Positions 36,371 through 44,491 of a stretch of 64,000 bases of DNA are shown piece after piece. Numbering within the stretch: the stretch's first letter is position 1; each line of letters begins with the position of its first letter. Source of the stretch: CAVTWH01 sp963850915 (GTDB lineage: Bacteria > Actinomycetota > Actinomycetes > Mycobacteriales > Micromonosporaceae); contig CAWKND010000007.1 of NCBI GenBank assembly GCA_963850915.1, forward strand, positions 1 through 64,000, in the 5' to 3' direction. The notes under the pieces are model-generated. The model had not been told where the DNA came from and did not search any database. It saw nothing but the letters and a program-made list of their open reading frames with translations. A program made the position numbers and the translations under genes.

Positions 36371-37639
36371 ATGAAGATCGTCGTGGTCACGATCGGGACC
36401 CAGGGGGACGTACTCCCGATGGTCGCCGTCGGTGCCCGGCTGCAGGCCGCCGGGCACGAGGTCACGCTCGGTACCCAGGAGCTGTTCGCGGCCGAGGTAC
36501 GCGAGGCCGGGCTGGAGTTCCGGCCGATTCCGGGCGACTGCCGCGCGCTGCTGGCCTCGGATGTCGGCCGGGCCTGGCGGGAAGCGCGCTCCACGGCCGC
36601 TGCCAACCGGGCGGCGCTGCAGGTCGCCCTGCAGATGCAGAGCGACCTGACGGCCGGGATCGTCGCCGCGGCCCAGGGCGCCGACCTGTTGATCACCAAC
36701 TACATCTCCGAGGTGCACGGGTACCTGCTCGCCAGGGCGATGGGCATTCCGTTCCTGAGCCTGCACCTCTTCCCGTGCGTACCGACGGCCGCGTTCCTGC
36801 CGGCCATGGTGGGTACCTTCTCGCTGGGCGGCTGGGCCAACAAGCGGGTGGCCCGGTGGGGGGCCCGGATCCCGACGTCGCTGGATGCCGGGATCGCCAC
36901 CTTCCAGCGCGAGCTGGGGCTGCCGAAGGCGAGCGTCGGCGCGGTCCGGCTGGCCCTGATGGACGATCCGGTGGTACCGATCGCCAACAGCTACAGCCAG
37001 GCAATCGTGGCGCGCCCGGCCGACTGGCGCCCCGGCATCGAGGTGATCGGCTTCTGCTGGCCGTTGGCGTCCGCCGACCGGCAGCCGGACGCCCGGCTCG
37101 TGGACTTCCTGGAGTCGGGGCCGCCACCGGTCTACGCCGGCCTGGGCAGCATGGCCGTCGGCGACGACAGCGAGCGGCTCTCCGAGATCTTCACCGGCGC
37201 GCTGCGCGCGGCTGGGGTACGCGGCGTCATCCAGTCGGGCTGGGCGGACCTGTCGGCCACCGACAACGACGACATCCTCACCATCGGCGGTGTCTCGCAC
37301 GACTGGCTGTTCCCCCGGACGGCGGCCGTGGTGAGCCACGCCGGCTCCGGGACGACCGGTACGGTGCTGCGCTCGGGTGTACCGCTGGTGCCGGTACCGA
37401 TGCTGCTGGACCAGAAGTTCTGGGCCGCCCGCGCCGCCCGGATCGGGGTGAGCCCGGGCTCCGCGCCGTTCCAGACGCTCACCACGGAGAGGCTGGCCAC
37501 CCTGATCCGGCAGGCGGTCACCGAGCCGGCGTACCGCAAGCGGGCCGAGGAGGTGGCCGTGCAGGTGGGTGCCGAGGACGGTACCGGCGCGATCGCCGCC
37601 ATGGTGGAGCGGATCGCGGTGACCGCCCGCCCCGCCTGA
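36371..37639 (+). CDS. GT1-family (MGT-type) glycosyltransferase (2)
   Basis: A 422-residue GT-B enzyme opening MKIVVVTIGTQGDVLPMVAV, with LDQKFWAARAARIGVSPG and, before it, SHAGSGTTGTVLRSGVPLV as the nucleotide-sugar binding loop. A strong AGGAGGAG lies four to five bases before ATG 36371. It resembles sterol/macrolide-type glycosyltransferases. It is clearly paralogous to, but well diverged from, the glycosyltransferase transcribed in the opposite direction, so two sugars or two positions are plausible. It ends just before a terminator shared with the convergent SDR gene. Confidence 0.9.
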   Translation: MKIVVVTIGTQGDVLPMVAVGARLQAAGHEVTLGTQELFAAEVREAGLEFRPIPGDCRALLASDVGRAWREARSTAAANRAALQVALQMQSDLTAGIVAAAQGADLLITNYISEVHGYLLARAMGIPFLSLHLFPCVPTAAFLPAMVGTFSLGGWANKRVARWGARIPTSLDAGIATFQRELGLPKASVGAVRLALMDDPVVPIANSYSQAIVARPADWRPGIEVIGFCWPLASADRQPDARLVDFLESGPPPVYAGLGSMAVGDDSERLSEIFTGALRAAGVRGVIQSGWADLSATDNDDILTIGGVSHDWLFPRTAAVVSHAGSGTTGTVLRSGVPLVPVPMLLDQKFWAARAARIGVSPGSAPFQTLTTERLATLIRQAVTEPAYRKRAEEVAVQVGAEDGTGAIAAMVERIAVTARPA

Positions 37640-37663
37640 CCGCCGGGGTGCGCCGGCCGGTCG

Positions 37664-37696
37664 GGGTGCGCCGGCCCGAGTGGGGTCGGCGCACCC
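37664..37696. terminator. hairpin between convergent genes
   Basis: GGGTGCGCCG (37664-37673) pairs with CGGCGCACCC (37687-37696). A second copy of the left arm context (CGGGGTGCGCCGGCC) lies at 37644-37658, giving an alternative longer-range pairing. It lies between the glycosyltransferase (end 37639) and the SDR (end 37703). Confidence 0.65.
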
Positions 37697-37702
37697 GCCG
37701 GA

Positions 37703-38389
37703 TCAGCGGGCGGCTCGGAGCGACGCCATCGTCACGGTCAGCTCGGTGACCCGGGCGTCGCGGGGTGCGGTGGCCGCCTGGTAGACCAGGGAGGCCACGG
37801 TCTCCGGCTGGATGTACGCCTCCGGCTTGTACCGTCGGCCGTGCCCCTCGCGGATCTGCCGCTGCATCTCGGTCGCCGTACAGGCCGGGTAGATGGAGGT
37901 CACGCCGACCCCGTTGCGCTCCTCCTCCTCGCGCAGCGCGTCGGCGAGCGCCCGCAGCCCGAATTTGCTCGCCGCGTACGGGCCCCAGCCGGGGGTGACG
38001 CCGTGGCCGCTGAAGAAGTTGACGAACACCACGTGGCCACCCGCCCGGCGCAGTGCCGGCAGCGCGCACCTGGTGACTTCGGCGGCGGCCACCAGGTTGA
38101 CGGTGAGCTGCTCCAGCCACGCCTCGGGTGTCGTGTCGGCGATGGCGGCGAGCTCGATCACGCCGGCACAGTGCACGAGGACGGCCAGCTCGTCGGGTAC
38201 CACCGGATCCAGCGCCGCCGCGATGTCCCGTGGGCGGGCCAGATCCACGACCACCGGCCGGGCGTCCAATTCCTTGATCTTCTCCGGGTTGCGGCCCACC
38301 GCGACCACCTCGTCGCCCCGCTCACGGAACCGCCGGACCACGGCGGAGCCGATTCCCCCGCTGGCCCCGGTGACGATCGTCGTCGACAT
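37703..38389 (-). CDS. short SDR-family oxidoreductase
   Basis: A 228-residue SDR: cofactor loop TGASGGIG, HCAGVIELAAIA in place of NNAG, catalytic Ser in VNFFSGHGVTPG, and Tyr-Lys in YAASKFGLRALA. The C-terminus is short, as in the YciK/ydfG-like group that lacks the FabG-type end. GGAGGGAG precedes ATG 38389. It is 18 bp downstream of another SDR and third in a minus-strand unit led by a KASIII-like gene (40284 to 37703), which suggests a tailoring ketoreduction. Substrate not predictable. Confidence 0.88.
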   Translation of the reverse strand: MSTTIVTGASGGIGSAVVRRFRERGDEVVAVGRNPEKIKELDARPVVVDLARPRDIAAALDPVVPDELAVLVHCAGVIELAAIADTTPEAWLEQLTVNLVAAAEVTRCALPALRRAGGHVVFVNFFSGHGVTPGWGPYAASKFGLRALADALREEEERNGVGVTSIYPACTATEMQRQIREGHGRRYKPEAYIQPETVASLVYQAATAPRDARVTELTVTMASLRAAR

Positions 38390-38407
38390 CGCGTTCTCCC
38401 TCCGCCG

Positions 38408-39262
38408 TCAGGACGGCGTCGCATCGGTGGCCAGCGCCTGCTCGCGCTGGTCTTCCAGGGCGGCCAGCCGGTCGGCCAGCGCGGTCCGGATCAGCCGGTA
38501 GGCGTCGCTGCCGAGGACCAGCCGCAGCGGGGCGGGGTGCCGGTCCGCGCTGGCGATCACGGCCGCGGCCACCTTGGAAACATCGCCGGGGTACGGGACG
38601 GCACCCGCCTCGATCGCGCGGCGCAGCCGCCCGGCCGGACTCAGCGCGTACGCCCGCAGTGGCGGCGCCAGCTCCCGGCTACGCCCGGCGAACTCGGTAC
38701 GCACCGCGCCCGGCTCCACGATCGTCACGCCGATCCCGAAGCAGCCGACCTCGGCGGCCAGCGACTCGAAGAAGCCGTCAACGCCCCACTTGGTGGCGTG
38801 GTAGACCGCCATGCCGGGAAGCGTGCACTGGCCGCCGACGCTGGAGATCTGGATGATCCGGCCGGTGCGCCGGGCCCGCAGATGCGGCAGTACGGCCCGG
38901 GCCAGCTGTACCGGGCCGACCAGGTTGGTCTCGATCTGCCGGCGTACCTGCTCGTCGGTGGCCTCCTCGGCGGCGCCGAACAGCCCGTACCCGGCGTTGC
39001 TGACCACCACGTCGAGGTGGCCCAGCTCGGCGACTGCCGCGTCGACCACCTTGCGTACCTGCCCGGTGTCGGTGACATCCAGCTGCGCGGTCCACAACGC
39101 CTGTCCCGCAGCGGGTCGCAGCTCCTCGAGGGACTCGGGGACGCGTGCCGTGGCGGCCACCCGCTCGCCCTTGGCCAGCAGTTGGCGGACCAGTTCCCGG
39201 CCGAGCCCGGCGGAGCAGCCGGTCACCAGCCAGGTACGCGGCCCGGGGCTCAGTTCAGCCAC
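38408..39262 (-). CDS. SDR-family oxidoreductase (17-beta-HSD-like)
   Basis: The 284-residue SDR has the cofactor loop TGCSAGLGRELV, SNAGYGLFGAAEE, catalytic Ser in IIQISSVGGQ and Tyr-Lys in YHATKWGVDGFFESLA, followed by the long C-terminal extension typical of the 17-beta-hydroxysteroid dehydrogenase-like or 'oxidoreductase' SDR group. GTG 39262 overlaps the last 13 bases of the KASIII-like gene, so it is coupled. It is probably a tailoring redox enzyme of the cluster. Confidence 0.88.
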   Translation of the reverse strand: MAELSPGPRTWLVTGCSAGLGRELVRQLLAKGERVAATARVPESLEELRPAAGQALWTAQLDVTDTGQVRKVVDAAVAELGHLDVVVSNAGYGLFGAAEEATDEQVRRQIETNLVGPVQLARAVLPHLRARRTGRIIQISSVGGQCTLPGMAVYHATKWGVDGFFESLAAEVGCFGIGVTIVEPGAVRTEFAGRSRELAPPLRAYALSPAGRLRRAIEAGAVPYPGDVSKVAAAVIASADRHPAPLRLVLGSDAYRLIRTALADRLAALEDQREQALATDATPS

Positions 39263-40284
39263 GCCGGCAGCTCCGTGATCTGCAGTACCGCGGCCGAAAG
39301 CGTGAAGCCGGGCGCGGCGCCGACCATCAGCACGTGGTCGCCCGGGGCGAGCGCCTTCGTCTCCAGCAGGTGGTTGAGGGAGAGCAGCTGGTCACTGCAG
39401 CCGGTGTGCCCGATGCCCCGGCCGAACTGCCAGGTGGTGCGCTCCATCGGGATACCCAGCGGGATCAGCAGCTGCTGCTCGGTGTAGTAGCCGGCGGTGT
39501 TGGCGTAGCTCACCCGGGTCATCTGGGCCAGCTCCCGACCGGCCTCGGCGAGGGTACGGTCGACCAGCTCGGTGAGTACCTTCGCCGCCAGGTCAGCCGC
39601 GTCGGCCAGCGGCATCACGGTGTCCCGGAAGTGCAGCGCCCGCTCGCGCATGTCGATCCGGGTACCGGCGGTCGCGCCCGGCGGGAACAGCGGCTCCCCG
39701 CCCCGGTGCATCCTCTCCAACTCGGGGGCGGCGGCCGAGCCGACCGCGAGCAGCCGGGCGAAACCCGGCTCGCGGCGCAGTACCACCGCGCTGCCCGCGT
39801 CGGCCTGCAGAAACCCCGGTGCGCCGTTCCACCGGTCCAGCAGCGGCGACGCCAGGTTCTCGGCGGTGGTCACCAGTACCGTCTCCCCCTCGGGCAGGGT
39901 GGCCATCCGGGGCGCGGCCAGCTCCAGCGCGGCGAACACGCCGTTGCAGCCGAGCCGGATCTCGAACGCGGGGATCGAGCTGCCGACGATCTCCCGCTGG
40001 ATGTAGTACGCGGGCAGCCACATCTCCGGGCCCTGCAGGAAGACGGAGGCGTGCAGCAGCATGCCGATGCGGGCGGGGTCGAGGCCGGCCCGGTCCAGCG
40101 CGTGCCGGGCGGCGTGTACCGCCATCTCCGGTGGCGAGATGTCGCCGGCCACGCAGACTCCGGTCAGCCGGTTCTCCAGGTACGACGCGCGGTCGTACTC
40201 GCCGCGCCGGGCTGCCTCACCGGCATTGACCGAGGGCGGCTGGTAGACACCCAACCCCGCGAAGTAGATATCGCCGACCCGCAC
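39250..40284 (-). CDS. KASIII-like acyltransferase candidate (2)
   Basis: A 344-residue paralogue of the protein at 33819. Catalytic Cys lies in FEIRLGCNGVFAALELAAPR, YANTAGYYTEQQ replaces PHQAN, and GHTGCSDQLLSLNHLL replaces GNTSAAS. Shared blocks such as AGDISPPEMAVHAARHALDR and FLQGPEMWLPAYYI show common descent. GTG 40284 has GAGGAGG four bases upstream. It leads a three-gene minus-strand unit with two SDRs and diverges from the main operon. Two such paralogues in one cluster recall chlorothricin ChlB3/ChlB6, where acyl groups are handed on in two steps; whether that applies here is inference. Confidence 0.8.
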   Translation of the reverse strand: MRVGDIYFAGLGVYQPPSVNAGEAARRGEYDRASYLENRLTGVCVAGDISPPEMAVHAARHALDRAGLDPARIGMLLHASVFLQGPEMWLPAYYIQREIVGSSIPAFEIRLGCNGVFAALELAAPRMATLPEGETVLVTTAENLASPLLDRWNGAPGFLQADAGSAVVLRREPGFARLLAVGSAAAPELERMHRGGEPLFPPGATAGTRIDMRERALHFRDTVMPLADAADLAAKVLTELVDRTLAEAGRELAQMTRVSYANTAGYYTEQQLLIPLGIPMERTTWQFGRGIGHTGCSDQLLSLNHLLETKALAPGDHVLMVGAAPGFTLSAAVLQITELPAWLN

Positions 40285-40660
40285 CCGTCCTCCTCGCAAC
40301 CGCTCCTTGCGACATTGATCCCCAGCTAACCTATGACGCGCTTATCCGGGACCGAAACAGGTTCCCTCGCGGCGGCCATGAAGGCTACTGGAAGCCAGGC
40401 TGACAGCCTCCAGACATCGGCAATAGCTCACCATCCGTGCTCGCCTGCTACTCGCATACCCGCAGCTCAGCTCCGCTCAAACGGCCGTACAACCTCGGCC
40501 GGCCAGTACGTTGAGTGAGCGTTGTCGATGCGTTGACCCTGCTAATTCCAGCTGTTAGCGTCACCGGCAATATCCGCAAGACAATCGCGAACGGCAGGCG
40601 TCGAATTGCGTCTGCACACTTATTCGCGGACCAAACAACGGGCACCATACGGGGGCCGTC
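40285..40660. promoter_or_regulatory. 376-bp divergent control region of the core operon
   Basis: The least GC-rich stretch of the cluster, between the KASIII-like gene (minus) and the 12-gene plus operon. It holds three GTTG heptamers in 11-bp phase (40510-40538) and a TTGACC-N17-TAGCGT promoter (40533-40561). The resulting leader to GTG 40661 would be about 95 bases. No separate gene is supported here. Confidence 0.6.
40510..40561 (+). promoter_or_regulatory. triple 11-bp-phased heptamers and promoter of the core operon
   Basis: GTTGAGT (40510-40516), GTTGTCG (40521-40527) and GTTGACC (40532-40538) start exactly 11 bp apart with four-base spacers. The third repeat contains a TTGACC -35 that is 17 bp from TAGCGT (40556-40561), a TANNNT -10. 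An activator bound on one helix face overlapping -35 is the SARP mode of action, though the heptamer differs from the TTCAAGG type elsewhere. Confidence 0.6.
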
Positions 40661-42136
40661 GTGGCGCAAATTCTGTCTTCTCCAACTGATACGCCGATCG
40701 CTGGCGACTGGGTCGATACCGAGCTGCTGGCCGGGCCTGACGGCGTGTGCCTGTGGTTCGACCAGCCGGTCACCCGGTCGCGCTTGCGTACCCTGGTCGA
40801 AGCGCGCAGCGCCGAGCTGGCGGCGACCGGCCTGCGCCCGGGCGGAACGATCAGCCTGCGCCTGCCGCCGAGCCTGGTCTACGTGGTGAACCTGCTGGCC
40901 GCCTGGCGGATCGGCGCCCAGGTGTCGCTGCTCGACCACCGGCTGACCGGGTACGAGGCAGAGCAGGCGATGCAGCAGCTCGCCCCGCAGTTGCTGGTCG
41001 CCGGCGCTGTCGGCACACCACCTGGGCGGCTACGCGGCTTCACCGAGGTCGAGGCGGTCACCACGCTCCGCCCGGACGGCAAGCCGGCCGGCGATGACAG
41101 CGTGCTCCTGCAGCTCAGCTCCGGGTCGACCGGACCGTCCAAGGTGATCGGCCGTACCTCCGCCGATCTGCTGACCGAGATCGACCGGTACCGGCAGCTG
41201 GCCGGTACGCCCCGGCAGGGCGAGCGGGTGGTACTGCTCGCCTCGATGGTGCACGTCCTCGGACTCGTCGGCGGGCTGCTCTACAGCCTGAACGTGGGCG
41301 CAACCGTGGTGGTACCGCCGTTCCTGACCACGTCGGCCATCCTCGCCGCGGTGGCCGCCGATCCGGCGCCGACGACGATCCTCGGCGTTCCGTTCCACAT
41401 CGACCTGCTGTCCGCCGTGGACACCGCGCCCGACCTGCCGCAGCTGATCCGGATGACGGTCGGCGGCGAGCTGGTACGCCCGCAGAGCTGGCAGGCGTTC
41501 GCCGACAAGTACCCGGTACCCCTCGGGATCATGTACGGGATGACCGAGGTCGGCGTGATCGCCACCGACCTGTCCGGCGAACTGCGCCCGGCACTGGCCC
41601 CGGCGCCCGGCATCACCCTGCGCGAAGAGGCCGGCCAGCTGCTGATCGACCGGCCCCGCAACCCCTACGTCGGGCGCACCACGCCGGGCCGGTGGGTGAA
41701 GGGCTGGCTGTACACCCGGGACGCCGGCAAGATCGATCCGACCACCGGGCACGTCACCATCAGCGGCCGGCTGGACTCGCAGGTCTCCATCGGCGGCCTG
41801 AAGGTCGACCTCACCGAGGTGGAGCAGACGATCGCCGCCCTACCCGGAGTGGTCGAGACGGTGGTCGTCTTCGACGGTGCGATCGAGGCGTTCGTGACGC
41901 TCGACGATCCCGTACACGCCGACGGGCTGACGGCAGGTATCGCCGAGCGGCTGGCCGCGTACAAGCGCCCGCAGCGGCTGCACCTGCTGCCCAAGCTGCC
42001 GCGTACCACCACCGGCAAGCTGCTGCGCGACCACCGGCAACTGCGCGCGGCCGTCACCGAGGCGCAGGCCGCGGTCGACCTGGCCACAACGGCTGAGCAG
42101 GCCGCAGCCGGCCAACAGACCGCCACCGCACCGTGA
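40661..42136 (+). CDS. acyl-adenylating ligase (ANL superfamily) 1
   Basis: A 491-residue AMP-binding enzyme: P-loop LLQLSSGSTGPSK, MYGMTEVGVIA, TRDAGKID as the adenosine/ribose aspartate region, and the C-terminal catalytic lysine in RTTTGKLLRDH. It activates a carboxylic acid as an adenylate and loads it on CoA or an ACP. First gene of the core operon and 126 bp ahead of the first ACP, it is the best candidate for loading a starter acid. The N-terminal region is shorter than in full-length acyl-CoA synthetases. The C-terminus is Ala/Thr/Gln-rich and is followed by a minisatellite. Confidence 0.88.
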   Translation: MAQILSSPTDTPIAGDWVDTELLAGPDGVCLWFDQPVTRSRLRTLVEARSAELAATGLRPGGTISLRLPPSLVYVVNLLAAWRIGAQVSLLDHRLTGYEAEQAMQQLAPQLLVAGAVGTPPGRLRGFTEVEAVTTLRPDGKPAGDDSVLLQLSSGSTGPSKVIGRTSADLLTEIDRYRQLAGTPRQGERVVLLASMVHVLGLVGGLLYSLNVGATVVVPPFLTTSAILAAVAADPAPTTILGVPFHIDLLSAVDTAPDLPQLIRMTVGGELVRPQSWQAFADKYPVPLGIMYGMTEVGVIATDLSGELRPALAPAPGITLREEAGQLLIDRPRNPYVGRTTPGRWVKGWLYTRDAGKIDPTTGHVTISGRLDSQVSIGGLKVDLTEVEQTIAALPGVVETVVVFDGAIEAFVTLDDPVHADGLTAGIAERLAAYKRPQRLHLLPKLPRTTTGKLLRDHRQLRAAVTEAQAAVDLATTAEQAAAGQQTATAP

Positions 42137-42142
42137 CGCCGG

Positions 42143-42234
42143 CCGCCGAGGTCGTAGCCACCGAAGTCGTAGCTGCTGAAAGTCGTAGCCGCTCAAAGTC
42201 GTAGCCGCTGAAGTCGTAGCCGCTGAAGTTGTTG
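42143..42234 (+). repeat. 15-bp minisatellite, six units
   Basis: Six tandem copies of a unit like CCGCTGAAGTCGTAG (42143-42157, 42158-42172, 42173-42188, 42189-42204, 42205-42219, 42220-42234). Units 3 and 4 carry one extra A (16 bp). Read from GTG 42133 the array begins as an EVVA-type peptide repeat until the extra A breaks the frame. It lies between the ligase and the first ACP. Confidence 0.85.
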
Positions 42235-42262
42235 CCCCGCCACCGAAGGAAGGCCGCCAGCC

Positions 42263-42535
42263 ATGTCAGAAGAGACCATGACGTTCACCCTCGCCGCGCT
42301 GCGCGACATGAACTTCGACGTCGACGACGCCACCCCGGACACCCTGCTGGGGCCGTCCGGCGTCGACCTCGACTCGCTCGCGGTCGCCGAACTCGCGCTG
42401 CGCATCGAGGACGCCTTCCAGGTGAAGTTCGGCGAGGAGGACATGGAGAGCCTGGCCATCATGACGCTCGGCGAGTTCGCCGACGAGGTGGCCAAGCGGG
42501 CGCCGGTCGCCAGTGCCGAAAGCGCGGCGCCGTGA
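42263..42535 (+). CDS. acyl carrier protein 1
   Basis: A 90-residue acidic carrier protein with the phosphopantetheine serine in GVDLDSLAVAELALRIEDAF and a third helix region GEFADEVAKRA. It would tether the growing chain on a 4'-phosphopantetheine arm. ATG 42263 follows a purine-rich AAGGAAGG tract at 10-17 bases. Its stop overlaps the GTG of a second, smaller carrier-like protein (GTGA), which fits a paired-ACP arrangement. No phosphopantetheinyl transferase is seen in the window. Confidence 0.92.
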   Translation: MSEETMTFTLAALRDMNFDVDDATPDTLLGPSGVDLDSLAVAELALRIEDAFQVKFGEEDMESLAIMTLGEFADEVAKRAPVASAESAAP

Positions 42536-42783
42536 GCGATTCAGCGCCGGTCTCCCGGGAGACCGTCATCTCGATCATCACGGCGCACGGGAACCGGCCG
42601 GCGGAGACGGTGTCCGAGCAGATCGACTCGCTCGGCGTCGCCTGGCTGGTACACGAGGCGGAGCAGTCGCTGAACGTACCGCTGGACCTCACCGACGAAC
42701 TGCTCGACCGGATGAGTACGGTCACCGGCGCGGTGGAGGTACTGCGCGCGGCGCAGCAGCGCTCCCTGGCCAGCGATGGCTGA
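42532..42783 (+). CDS. acyl carrier-like protein 2
   Basis: An 83-residue protein whose central EQIDSLGVAWLVHEAEQSLN matches the carrier-protein DSL motif, followed by VTGAVEVLRAAQ as the last helix. GTG 42532 overlaps the ACP1 stop, and its own stop lies within the first codons of the ketosynthase (8-bp overlap), so three genes are tightly coupled. Similarity outside the DSL core is weak, but two consecutive carrier proteins before the ketosynthase are usual in aryl-polyene and related type II systems. Confidence 0.8.
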   Translation: MSDSAPVSRETVISIITAHGNRPAETVSEQIDSLGVAWLVHEAEQSLNVPLDLTDELLDRMSTVTGAVEVLRAAQQRSLASDG

Positions 42784-43912
42784 CCGGCCCGCCGAGGTCG
42801 CCGTCACCGGAGTGGCGGCGCTGTCCGCCTTCGGGCGCGGTACCGGCGCACTGCTCGACGCGGTGTGCGCCGGCCGGTCGGCGTTCTCGCCGGTCACCCG
42901 GTTCGACGTGTCCGGGCGGCGGGCCGGCAGCGCCGCCACGCTCGCCGGCGTGGGCAGCCTCGCCGAGGAGTTGGAGCGGGTGGTCGGCGACGCGGTGGCG
43001 ATGGCCGGCCTGAGCGCCGCGGAGTTGGCGGGCTGCCCGCTGCTGCTGGCCGCGCATGCCGACCCGGCGCTGGTACGCGACAGCCACCCGGAGCGGGCCA
43101 CCACGGGCGCGGCCGGGCAGGCGGTGGCGCTGGCGGAACGGTGCGGTACCGGGCCGGCGGTACGCGCGTACACGACCGGCTGTGTGGCGGCGAGTACCGC
43201 GGTCATCGACGCGGCGCTGATGATCAACTCGGGTCGGGCGGAGCGGGTACTCGTGGCCGCCGGGTACCTGTTGGACGCCGACTACTTCCTGGCCTTCGAC
43301 GCCGGTCGGGCACTGGCCCCCAGCGGTCACGTACGCCCGTTCAGCACCGGCCGGGACGGCATGCTGCTCGGCGACGGGGCAGCCGCTGTCCTGCTGGAGT
43401 CACCGGCAGCCGCACGCGAGCGAGGCGCCACCGAGCTGGCCCGGCTGGTCGGCTGGGGGCGCTCCGGCGACGCGTACCACGTCTGCCAGCCGCGCCCGGA
43501 CGGTACCGGCCTGGCCCGCGCGATCGGTGCCGCACTCGGCCGGGCCGACCTCGCACCGGAGCGGATCGGGTACGTCAACGCGCACGGTACCGGCACCGCG
43601 CAGAGCGACGCCGCCGAGGCGGGTGCGCTCCGGTTGGCCCTGGGCGAGCACAGCGGCCGGGTACCGGTCAGCTCCACCAAGTCCGCGCACGGGCACACCC
43701 TGGAGGCCTCCGCACTCCTCGAACTCGTCGTCACGGTGCTCGCCCCGCTCGCCGGCGCGCTGCCGGTCAACGCGAACGTGCTCGCTCCCGACCCGGAGTG
43801 CCCGCTGGCTCTGGTACTCGAACCCACTGCCGCGACAGCGGAGTACGCGCTCACCGTCAACGCCGCCTTCGGCGGTGCCAACACGGCGCTCGTGATGCGT
43901 ACCCATGGCTAG
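42776..43912 (+). CDS. beta-ketoacyl-ACP synthase (KAS I/II type) 1
   Basis: The 378-residue condensing enzyme retains the full Cys-His-His triad: Cys in AYTTGCVAASTAV, His in NAHGTGTAQSD, and Lys/His in SSTKSAHGHTLEAS. C-terminal NAAFGGANTALVM is intact. It is slightly shorter than FabF (about 410), mostly through a compact N-terminal half. It extends ACP-bound chains by decarboxylative condensation with malonyl-ACP. It overlaps ACP2 upstream and the KS-like protein downstream, which could be its heterodimer partner. Confidence 0.9.
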   Translation: MADRPAEVAVTGVAALSAFGRGTGALLDAVCAGRSAFSPVTRFDVSGRRAGSAATLAGVGSLAEELERVVGDAVAMAGLSAAELAGCPLLLAAHADPALVRDSHPERATTGAAGQAVALAERCGTGPAVRAYTTGCVAASTAVIDAALMINSGRAERVLVAAGYLLDADYFLAFDAGRALAPSGHVRPFSTGRDGMLLGDGAAAVLLESPAAARERGATELARLVGWGRSGDAYHVCQPRPDGTGLARAIGAALGRADLAPERIGYVNAHGTGTAQSDAAEAGALRLALGEHSGRVPVSSTKSAHGHTLEASALLELVVTVLAPLAGALPVNANVLAPDPECPLALVLEPTAATAEYALTVNAAFGGANTALVMRTHG

Positions 43913-44486
43913 CCTCACCTCGACGCAGCGCTCCGTACCTGTCCCGCCGGTACCGGAGCTGCAGGTGCTCGCCACGGCCGAGTGGCCGCCGGGTGAGGTC
44001 GCAACCCCGCTGCCCGGCTTCGTGTACTCGGCGTTCAGCCCGACCGTCGCGGCGCTGGCCGAGCGCTGCCTCACCGCCTGGGGTGCGACCGCGCCGCTGC
44101 CGGCCACGACCGGCGCCGGTACCGCGCTGATCCTCGCCAGCGTGCGCGGCGACCTGGCGATCGCCCGGGCCATCGCGGACACCGTGGACAGCGGCCGCCG
44201 GATGTCCCCGCTGCTGTTCTTCCAGTCCGTCGCGAACGCCGTACTCGGCCACGTCGCCGCGCGCTGGGGCCTCGGCGGTCCGGTGGTCTGCGTGAGCCCG
44301 GTCGCCGACGCGGCCACCGACGCGCTCGACCTGGCCCGGTCACTGCTCGCTGACGGGGACGCCGACGCCGCACTGGTCCTCGTCGTCGAGCCGGCCTGGT
44401 CCGCGGGCGAGTACGACCGGGGAGACGCCTGGCTGGTCCGGCTCGCCGAGCGCCCGTTTCCCGACCCCGCAGCCCAAGGAGAGTGA
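43905..44486 (+). CDS. short ketosynthase-like protein (chain-length-factor type)
   Basis: A 193-residue protein resembling only the N-terminal half of a ketosynthase: PGFVYSAFSPTVAALAERCL, ALILASVRGDLAIARAIADT, SPLLFFQSVANAVLGHVAAR, and VVCVSPVADAATDALDLARS, where an active-site Cys would be expected but is not conserved. Stand-alone Ketoacyl-synt_2 proteins of this kind occur in aryl-polyene clusters and are thought to act as a chain-length-factor-like partner. It overlaps KS1 by eight bases and ends at the ribosome site of ligase 2. It is a complete small gene rather than a remnant, judging by its intact coupling. Confidence 0.72.
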   Translation: MASLTSTQRSVPVPPVPELQVLATAEWPPGEVATPLPGFVYSAFSPTVAALAERCLTAWGATAPLPATTGAGTALILASVRGDLAIARAIADTVDSGRRMSPLLFFQSVANAVLGHVAARWGLGGPVVCVSPVADAATDALDLARSLLADGDADAALVLVVEPAWSAGEYDRGDAWLVRLAERPFPDPAAQGE

Positions 44487-44491
44487 CCGCG

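Noticed and set aside
42143..42234. CRISPR array
   Set aside because: Units are contiguous 15-16-mers without unique spacers and no cas genes are nearby; it is a minisatellite.
43905..44486. Broken or truncated full-length ketosynthase
   Set aside because: It is tightly coupled on both sides and matches the short stand-alone Ketoacyl-synt_2 form, so I treat it as a complete gene.
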